This document shows, one piece after another, positions 7,144-11,792 of a DNA stretch of 11,792 nucleotides; the stretch's first letter is position 1, and each line of letters starts with the position of its first letter. The position numbers were made by a program, and so were the translations under genes. Source of the DNA: Bacteroidia bacterium (lineage in GTDB: Bacteria; Bacteroidota; Bacteroidia; Bacteroidales; Azobacteroidaceae). Location: NCBI GenBank assembly GCA_025996865.1, contig BNTV01000139.1:1-11792 (forward strand), read 5' to 3'. The notes under the pieces were generated by a model, which worked only from the letters and a program-made list of their open reading frames with translations, did not search any database and was not told the DNA's origin.

Positions 7144-7617
7144 ATGAATCAAAAAACATTGGCTATTAAATTCGCCATTATTAGTTTTTTAGCCAAAATT
7201 ATCCAAAAAACCAGAATTATATTCTATCGGCTAAAAGGTTATGATTTTGCATATTCGGTTATCGTAGAGCGAGGACTGAATTTAGACCGCCTTTATTCAC
7301 AGGGTATTCATATTAAGGAAAATAGCCTGATTGCTTCGCGTGTTACCATCATGAGCCACGACCATTGCAAACGGGTAAATAATCAACCGCTTTTGGCAGA
7401 TGTGTATATCGGTAAAAACTGTTTTATCGCAGTAGGTGCAACAATTATGCCGGGCATTACAATTGGCGATGAGGTTATAGTTGGCGCAGGGAGTGTTGTA
7501 ACAAAAGACGTGCCTTCTAATACAATAGTAGCCGGAAATCCGGCAAAAATTATCCGAACAGGAATTACTATGAATGAACGTGCCGAATGGAGTAATTGGA
7601 CAGAACTAAATAAATAA
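7144..7617 (+). CDS. Hexapeptide acetyltransferase, WcaF/maltose-acetyltransferase-like
   Basis: A 157-residue left-handed beta-helix acyltransferase, probably using acetyl-CoA to O-acetylate a sugar of the polysaccharide. An N-terminal helical stretch (residues 1-35) leads into a parallel beta-helix with GIHIKENSLIASRVTI, DVYIGKNCFIAVGATI, MPGITIGDEVIVGAGSVV and the tail IVAGNPAKIIRTG. SHDHCKR (H72, H74) marks the usual active-site loop with the catalytic histidine. A TTG-initiated frame could begin at 7111, but that adds an unlikely MHLLCIILKIF extension, and ATG at 7144 gives the more natural N-terminus. The protein is short for the family but complete. It opens the right block, 18 bases before the RmlD-like gene. 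It differs clearly from the acyltransferase at 4676, so the polymer may carry two modifications. Confidence 0.88.
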   Translation: MNQKTLAIKFAIISFLAKIIQKTRIIFYRLKGYDFAYSVIVERGLNLDRLYSQGIHIKENSLIASRVTIMSHDHCKRVNNQPLLADVYIGKNCFIAVGATIMPGITIGDEVIVGAGSVVTKDVPSNTIVAGNPAKIIRTGITMNERAEWSNWTELNK

Positions 7618-7635
7618 AAATCAACGATAAATGTA

Positions 7636-8538
7636 ATGAAGAAAAAAATCTACATCGCCGGCTGCGGAGGCATGCTGGGCGAAGCGTTTTATACGCAATT
7701 CAAAGATGAATATGAAATTAAATGTACCGATAAGGACGTGAATGTCAATTGGTTGTCATTCCTTGATTTCAGAAATTTTGAAGCATACAAAAAAGAGGTG
7801 TTGGAATTTCAACCCGACTATTTGTTCCATCTGGGAGCTTATACCGATTTGGAATGGTGTGAGCAAAATGCAGATGAAACTTATCTGACAAACACGCTGT
7901 GTGTGGAAAATGCGGTTTATATTGCCAATGCCTTGGACATTCCTTTGTTGTATATCAGTACGGCAGGTATTTTCGACGGTAAAAAAGACTTGTACGATGA
8001 TTGGGACATTCCGAATCCGCTGGGTGTATATGCCCGTTCCAAATATATGGGTGAGCGGTTTGTAGTGGAAAATGCCAAACGGTATCTGGTTTGCCGTGCC
8101 GGTTGGATGATGGGTTCGGGACCTTCAAAAGATAAAAAGTTCATTCAAAAAATAATGAAACAACTCAGAGACGGCAAGAAAGAACTTTTCATTGTAAATG
8201 ATAAAGATGGTACGCCCACTTATACACAGGATTTTGCCAAAACGGTAAAAGAATTGATTCAACACGAATACTGGGGACTGTATAACTGTGTTTGTGGCGG
8301 ACAAACCGGCCGATTGGAAGTTGCACAAGACTTGATAAAAGTTTTAGGAAAAGAAAATGAAATCAAAATCACACCGGTTGATTCGGGTTATTTCAAGGAT
8401 ATTTATTTTGCCGAACGTCCCGCTTCGGAACGCTTGCTGACACGCAAACTGAATATTAGAGGTGTCAATCAAATGAAAGATTGGAAAATGGCATTGAAAG
8501 AATATATAGAAAATTATTATCAAGGTTATTTGGACTAA
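7636..8538 (+). CDS. RmlD-like NAD(P)-dependent sugar reductase (SDR)
   Basis: A 300-residue SDR of the dTDP-4-dehydrorhamnose reductase (RmlD) superfamily, which reduces a 4-keto nucleotide sugar in the cytoplasm. It shows the Rossmann motif GCGGMLG (G9, G12, G15), the HLGAYTDLEWCEQN segment equivalent to the RmlD AYTxVDxAExE region, the serine strand YISTAGIFDG (S108), and the Y132-x3-K136 pair in YARSKYMGE. GTPTYTQDFAKTV matches the RmlD xPTYxxDLA motif. True RmlD has a more invariant G-x-x-GQLG and VDKAE; here these are MLG and LEWCE, and no rmlA, rmlB or rmlC is present, so the symbol rmlD is withheld. The DUF1972 glycosyltransferase right after it is of a rhamnosyltransferase type, which makes a deoxyhexose pathway reasonable. 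The stop directly abuts the next ATG. Confidence 0.85.
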   Translation: MKKKIYIAGCGGMLGEAFYTQFKDEYEIKCTDKDVNVNWLSFLDFRNFEAYKKEVLEFQPDYLFHLGAYTDLEWCEQNADETYLTNTLCVENAVYIANALDIPLLYISTAGIFDGKKDLYDDWDIPNPLGVYARSKYMGERFVVENAKRYLVCRAGWMMGSGPSKDKKFIQKIMKQLRDGKKELFIVNDKDGTPTYTQDFAKTVKELIQHEYWGLYNCVCGGQTGRLEVAQDLIKVLGKENEIKITPVDSGYFKDIYFAERPASERLLTRKLNIRGVNQMKDWKMALKEYIENYYQGYLD

Positions 8539-9639
8539 ATGATGAAGAAAAAGAAAGTGGCCATTATCGGCACGAATGGTATCCCATCTCATTACGGAGG
8601 TTTCGAAACTTTGGCAGAATATCTATCTCAAAATCTTAATCAGGATTACGATTTGTATTGCTATTGTGCCAAAACGCCCAAACACAAGCAGTTAAAAGAA
8701 TATCAAAACACTAAATTAATATATCTTCCTTTCAAAGCCAACGGATGGCAATCGATGCTATATGATGCGGTTTCAATAATAGATTCATTATTTAAGCATG
8801 ATGTATTGGTAATATTGGGATTTTCCGGAGTTTTTGCATTTCCATTTCAATTTATTTTCAGAAAGAAAATCGTTTTTAATATAGGTGGTATTGAATGGCA
8901 AAAAGTACGTGGGAAAAAATTTTCCGCAAAATTGGAAGTTTGGGCAAAAAAATGGTTTGAATACATCTGCGTAAAGTCGTCTGATGTGGTTATTGCCGAC
9001 AATCAGGTTATCTACGATTATGTTGTCAAGCGGTTTCATATTCAACCTGTATTGGCGGAATATGGCGGCGACCATGCGGTTTTTGAGCCGATTGAACCGA
9101 ATATGACTGCTCAATATCCGTTTTTAAACTCCGATTATGACTTGACGGTTTCGCGGGCGCAGGAAGATATGAATATTCATTTGGTTATCGAAGCGTATAA
9201 GCGGATTCCTCATCGAACAGCAGTCATTATTTCCAATTGGCAAATTTCCGAATATGGCAAAGCATTAAAAGCGGAAAATAAAGATAAATACAAGAATATT
9301 ATATTGTTAGATGCAATTTATGATTTGAAGGTATTGAATACCATTCGCAGTAATTGTAAAATTTATCTGCATACCCATTCGCTTTGCGGCACCGCGCCCT
9401 CATTAACCGAAGCAATGTCGCTGAAACTTCCCGTTATCTGTTTTGATGTGCCGACAAACAGAGCAACAACCGAGGAAAAATCGTTGTATTTCGGCGATAT
9501 TCAATCTTTGATTGCTGTTTTAAAAGAATTGAGCGAACCACAAATCAAGCAATTATCAAACGATATGTATGAAATAGCTGCCCGTAGATATACATGGGAG
9601 CGTATTGTTGAATTATATAAACAATGTATTGAAATATGA
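8539..9639 (+). CDS. DUF1972-type GT4 glycosyltransferase (rhamnosyltransferase-like)
   Basis: A 366-residue GT-B enzyme whose N-terminal domain is the DUF1972 type: AIIGTNGIPSHYGGFETLAE (residues 8-27) is the hallmark P-x-x-YGGFE loop. The C-terminal domain has LTVSRAQEDMNIHLVIEAY (donor-domain start), LLDAIYDLKVL, and HTHSLCGTAPSLTEAM with E291 as the conserved donor-site acid, followed by LPVICFDVPTNR. Characterised DUF1972 enzymes in streptococci and enterics include beta-1,4-rhamnosyltransferases, so transfer of rhamnose or another deoxyhexose is the best guess. Start is ATG at 8539 or the next ATG at 8542; both are plausible, and 8539 touches the preceding stop. Its own stop overlaps the next gene by ATGA. 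The enzyme would act on the lipid-linked unit in the cytoplasm. Confidence 0.9.
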   Translation: MMKKKKVAIIGTNGIPSHYGGFETLAEYLSQNLNQDYDLYCYCAKTPKHKQLKEYQNTKLIYLPFKANGWQSMLYDAVSIIDSLFKHDVLVILGFSGVFAFPFQFIFRKKIVFNIGGIEWQKVRGKKFSAKLEVWAKKWFEYICVKSSDVVIADNQVIYDYVVKRFHIQPVLAEYGGDHAVFEPIEPNMTAQYPFLNSDYDLTVSRAQEDMNIHLVIEAYKRIPHRTAVIISNWQISEYGKALKAENKDKYKNIILLDAIYDLKVLNTIRSNCKIYLHTHSLCGTAPSLTEAMSLKLPVICFDVPTNRATTEEKSLYFGDIQSLIAVLKELSEPQIKQLSNDMYEIAARRYTWERIVELYKQCIEI

Positions 9640-10673
9640 ACAAAATTAAACTCGGCATTATCGGTATGGGACGCATGGGCATTACCCATTATTCCATCAT
9701 CAATTCACATCCGGACGTAGAGATTGTTTCGGTAGCAGATACGTCCAAAATGATATTGGATATTTTGAAAAAATATGTACCTGACTTGCAGGTTTTTAAA
9801 GATTACAAAGAATTGATAGACGCTTCAAAACCGGATGCAATTATTGTATGTACCCCGCCCAATCTTCATTACGAAGTTTGTAATTACGCCTGCGAACACG
9901 ATATACACGTGTTTTGTGAAAAACCCTTTACAGCCAATATAGAGCAGGCTAAAGAATTGAAAGAAAAATTTGCCGCTAAATCGTTGATTAATCAGGTGGG
10001 TTATGTCAACCGTTTCAATGATATTTTTATGACCGTAAAAAAATATATTAATGAAGGATTAATCGGCAATATTGTGCGTTTCCGTTCAGAGATGTTTACT
10101 TGTACGGTAACAAAAAAAGAAGAAACGGAGAGTTGGCGTTCGTTCCGTGAAAACGGAGGCGGCGCAGTGTATGAAATAGCCGCTCACGCGATTGATTTGG
10201 TGGACTATTTGATAGGCAAGCCCGATAAAATAGTCGGTACAAGCATGAATCAAATTTATTCCAAACATGTGGAAGATATTGTTTCCTCTACTTTTGTTTA
10301 CAATAATGGAACCTCAGGCACATTGTACGTTAATTGGTGCGATACAAGTTACCGCAAACCTGCCAACAAATTGGAACTTTTTGGTATAAAAGGCAAGATA
10401 CTCGCCGACCAACACGGTTTGAAAATTTTCCTCAATGCAGACGACCTGCAAACCGGATACAAAAAAGGGTGGAATACAGTGTATATCACCGATGTATTTA
10501 CGTCGGTCGATTTTTATGTAAGAGGAAATGAATTTACAAGGCAACTCTATTATTTTGCAGATTCTATTCTGAAAAAAGAATCGGGAAATAAATGTGATTT
10601 TTCTGCTGGATACGACGCTCAATATGTTATGAATCAATTATTTGTTGATTCCGAATCGAATAAACTAAATTAA
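9636..10673 (+). CDS. Gfo/Idh/MocA family NAD(P)-dependent oxidoreductase
   Basis: A 345-residue two-domain oxidoreductase. The Rossmann domain starts with KLGIIGMGRMG (G10, G12, G15), VADTS fits the cofactor ribose site, and VCTPPNLHYE and VFCEKPFT (E95, K96, P97) are family signatures, with K96 the likely catalytic lysine. The C-terminal alpha/beta domain has GGGAVYEIAAHAIDL, where H184 is the expected catalytic histidine. The acid four residues earlier is E180 rather than the common aspartate. In polysaccharide loci such enzymes oxidise or reduce nucleotide sugars (for example WlbA-type 3-oxidation) or keto-sugar intermediates; which applies here is not readable. It overlaps the upstream glycosyltransferase by ATGA and is followed after 4 bases by an uncharacterised protein, suggesting the two work on one substrate. 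Confidence 0.9.
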   Translation: MNKIKLGIIGMGRMGITHYSIINSHPDVEIVSVADTSKMILDILKKYVPDLQVFKDYKELIDASKPDAIIVCTPPNLHYEVCNYACEHDIHVFCEKPFTANIEQAKELKEKFAAKSLINQVGYVNRFNDIFMTVKKYINEGLIGNIVRFRSEMFTCTVTKKEETESWRSFRENGGGAVYEIAAHAIDLVDYLIGKPDKIVGTSMNQIYSKHVEDIVSSTFVYNNGTSGTLYVNWCDTSYRKPANKLELFGIKGKILADQHGLKIFLNADDLQTGYKKGWNTVYITDVFTSVDFYVRGNEFTRQLYYFADSILKKESGNKCDFSAGYDAQYVMNQLFVDSESNKLN

Positions 10674-10677
10674 AAAA

Positions 10678-11565
10678 ATGATTATGGAAAAAATAGATAA
10701 AATTATATTTGGTGATAATCAATTTTTCGGGATTAATCACATGTCGCAGGAAAAAGCGCAACAGTTGTCTGAAAAATTTTTCAATATTGAAAATATCTAC
10801 AAAGTGTATGATATTGCTTTTGCCAATGGAATACAAGCTGTGATGCTCAACAGTAACGACAGAGCAAGGGAAATCTGCGATTATTTTCGCAATCATAAAT
10901 CTCAATATGGCCATTTATCGTGGTATCCTTCCATTCCCTACCCGCATAAATATGCCAATATGGTGAATGAAAAAGGGATTTTCCCCGCCATCAATGATGT
11001 TTTATTCAAAAATAATACGGCCTTGGGTGTTCTGGGAATGGTAGCCAAAGGCGGTATGGCTGTTCTGAATAAAGATGCTATCGAACTAATGAAAATGTTG
11101 GTGGATGTGGAAGCGAAAATCTATAAAGGGCTGAATGTCAAAGTTATTTTCTTGCAAAATATTATTGTTGATTTGTTGTTGGGCTATGATTTTAAAGATG
11201 TGTTTTATGAATATTGCGAATATATACGAAAAAAATATCATGCTATACCGGGTTTGATTACTCAAAATTTACCTTTCTTAAAGAAAAAATTAGAAGAATG
11301 GCAGATTGAAGAAGTTGTTATTTGCAGTTCCATCAATAAAATAGGTTATTTGATGTCGCCGGATGTACCAACGTATGTTGAAACGATAAACAACAACCAT
11401 TCGGATAAATATCAATTAATGGCGATGTCCACATTGGCCTCGGGCGCCATTCGTGCCAAAGATGCTTACGAATTTATTAATTCCCTGAATTTGCAATCGG
11501 TGGTATTCGGAGCGTCTTCGGAAAAGAATATTCAAGAAACAGTTAGTTTGATAAATATAAAATGA
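10678..11565 (+). CDS. Uncharacterised protein, possibly TIM-barrel/aldo-keto-reductase-like
   Basis: A 295-residue soluble protein I cannot assign firmly. It opens with a strand and glycine loop, IIFGDNQFFGINH (about 8-20), then YKVYDIAFANGIQAVMLNSND, HLSWYPSIPYP, TALGVLGMVAKGGMAV, VKVIFLQNIIVDLLLGYDF, VVICSSINKIGYLMSP and a C-terminal MSTLASGAIRAKDAYEFIN followed by VVFGASSEKNIQET. The alternating strand-helix layout and the C-terminal GASSxxNIxET phrase recall aldo-keto-reductase-type TIM barrels, where a similar ending binds the cofactor phosphate. I do not see a standard D-Y-K-H catalytic tetrad, so it may be a non-oxidative barrel enzyme or a divergent aldo-keto reductase. Start is ATG 10678 or 10684. 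It sits 4 bases after the Gfo/Idh gene and overlaps the next epimerase by ATGA, so it is embedded in the sugar-modification operon. Confidence refers to the gene being real; its function is open. Confidence 0.75.
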   Translation: MIMEKIDKIIFGDNQFFGINHMSQEKAQQLSEKFFNIENIYKVYDIAFANGIQAVMLNSNDRAREICDYFRNHKSQYGHLSWYPSIPYPHKYANMVNEKGIFPAINDVLFKNNTALGVLGMVAKGGMAVLNKDAIELMKMLVDVEAKIYKGLNVKVIFLQNIIVDLLLGYDFKDVFYEYCEYIRKKYHAIPGLITQNLPFLKKKLEEWQIEEVVICSSINKIGYLMSPDVPTYVETINNNHSDKYQLMAMSTLASGAIRAKDAYEFINSLNLQSVVFGASSEKNIQETVSLINIK

Positions 11566-11792
11566 CAATTCTCATCACCGGCATCCACGGCTTCGTCGGT
11601 TCTAATCTTGTGTCGGCGCTCAAAGCCGGGCATTCCATCTATGGTTTGGACATCATTTCTCCCGAAAAAGAAGGAGTTATCAAAACATTTTCGTGGGATG
11701 ATGTAGGGGCGTTGCGCGCAACGCCCCTACCGGACATCGACACCATTATCCATCTGGCAGGCAAAGCGCACGATACAAAAAACAAGAGCCAA
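11562..11792 (+). CDS. NAD-dependent epimerase/dehydratase (SDR), N-terminal part only
   Basis: The start overlaps the previous stop by ATGA, and 77 codons run open to the window end. MTILITGIHGFVGSNLV gives the extended-SDR Rossmann motif GIHGFVG (G7, G10, G13); GLDI supplies the acidic residue after strand two (D32), and IIHLAGKAHDTKN is the strand-four motif with H-L-A-G. In Bacteroidales, proteins with this IHLAGKAHD phrase often sit near the end of capsule or O-antigen loci next to an initiating sugar-phosphate transferase; I recall this from general knowledge and could not check it. The likely substrate is a UDP-sugar. A perfect 28-base palindrome lies in frame at codons 48-57 and adds about 9-10 residues before strand four. 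The C-terminal half and catalytic YxxxK lie outside the window. Confidence 0.85.
   Translation, partial: MTILITGIHGFVGSNLVSALKAGHSIYGLDIISPEKEGVIKTFSWDDVGALRATPLPDIDTIIHLAGKAHDTKNKSQ
11703..11730 (+). repeat. Perfect 28-base palindrome inside the epimerase coding sequence
   Basis: The half-site GTAGGGGCGTTGCG (11703-11716) is followed directly by its exact reverse complement (11717-11730), with no mismatch. It is far richer in G+C than its surroundings. It is translated in frame as V-G-A-L-R-A-T-P-L plus one shared codon, between SWDD and DIDTIIHLAG. Its form (short, GC-rich, fully symmetric, GTAGGGGC ends) resembles dispersed palindromic repeats seen in several bacterial phyla; whether it is repeated elsewhere in this genome cannot be told from one copy. 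Confidence 0.85.

Noticed and set aside
8788..9114. A 108-codon ORF on the - strand within the DUF1972 glycosyltransferase
   Set aside because: It is the shadow of a well-supported gene; it has no recognisable motif and no separate spacing or promoter. The other antisense ORFs were dropped for the same reason.

Overview
The window is a one-directional cluster, all genes on the + strand, for building and modifying a surface polysaccharide (O-antigen or capsule). It most likely comes from a member of the Bacteroidota, probably Bacteroidales. The signs are an AT-rich genome, no clear Shine-Dalgarno sequences, one promoter that fits the Bacteroidota form (TTTG, then TAnnTTTG), and gene families common in Bacteroidales polysaccharide loci. 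The species cannot be named from this sequence. No rRNA, tRNA, CRISPR array or transposase was seen, and no stretch over 300 bases lacks a gene.

Left block (1-5380): the tail of an unidentified gene, a GT2 glycosyltransferase, a Wzy/O-antigen-ligase-like membrane protein, a GT4 glycosyltransferase with a cysteine cluster, a UDP-sugar epimerase-like SDR and a hexapeptide acyltransferase. These genes are tightly packed, with two ATGA overlaps, and read as one operon. The block is very AT-rich, as expected for a strain-variable polysaccharide-specific region.

Middle island (about 5381-7143): a complete AAA+ ATPase with a C-terminal DUF234/PD-(D/E)XK-like domain, standing alone between gaps of 242 and 210 bases. 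It has its own promoter and a strong inverted repeat in its predicted 5' leader. A 19-codon ORF coupled to the end of the left block and a short GC-rich patch lie upstream of it. The island has no evident role in sugar chemistry and looks like an insertion into, or a junction within, the polysaccharide locus.

Right block (7144-11792): a WcaF/maltose-acetyltransferase-like protein, an RmlD-like reductase, a DUF1972 (rhamnosyltransferase-type) GT4 enzyme, a Gfo/Idh/MocA oxidoreductase, an uncharacterised protein with a possible TIM-barrel/aldo-keto-reductase-like layout, and the start of another SDR epimerase. The genes are again tightly coupled, and G+C is visibly higher than in the left block.

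Together the genes cover precursor modification (two complete SDRs, one partial SDR and a Gfo/Idh enzyme), chain assembly (three glycosyltransferases), polymerisation or ligation (Wzy-like) and decoration (two acyltransferases). No flippase (Wzx), initiating sugar-phosphate transferase, rmlA/B/C or chain-length regulator is in the window, so the locus must continue outside it.

The most striking sequence feature is a perfect 28-base palindrome at 11703-11730, inside the reading frame of the last epimerase. It is translated in frame as an apparent peptide insertion just before a core strand of the Rossmann fold.
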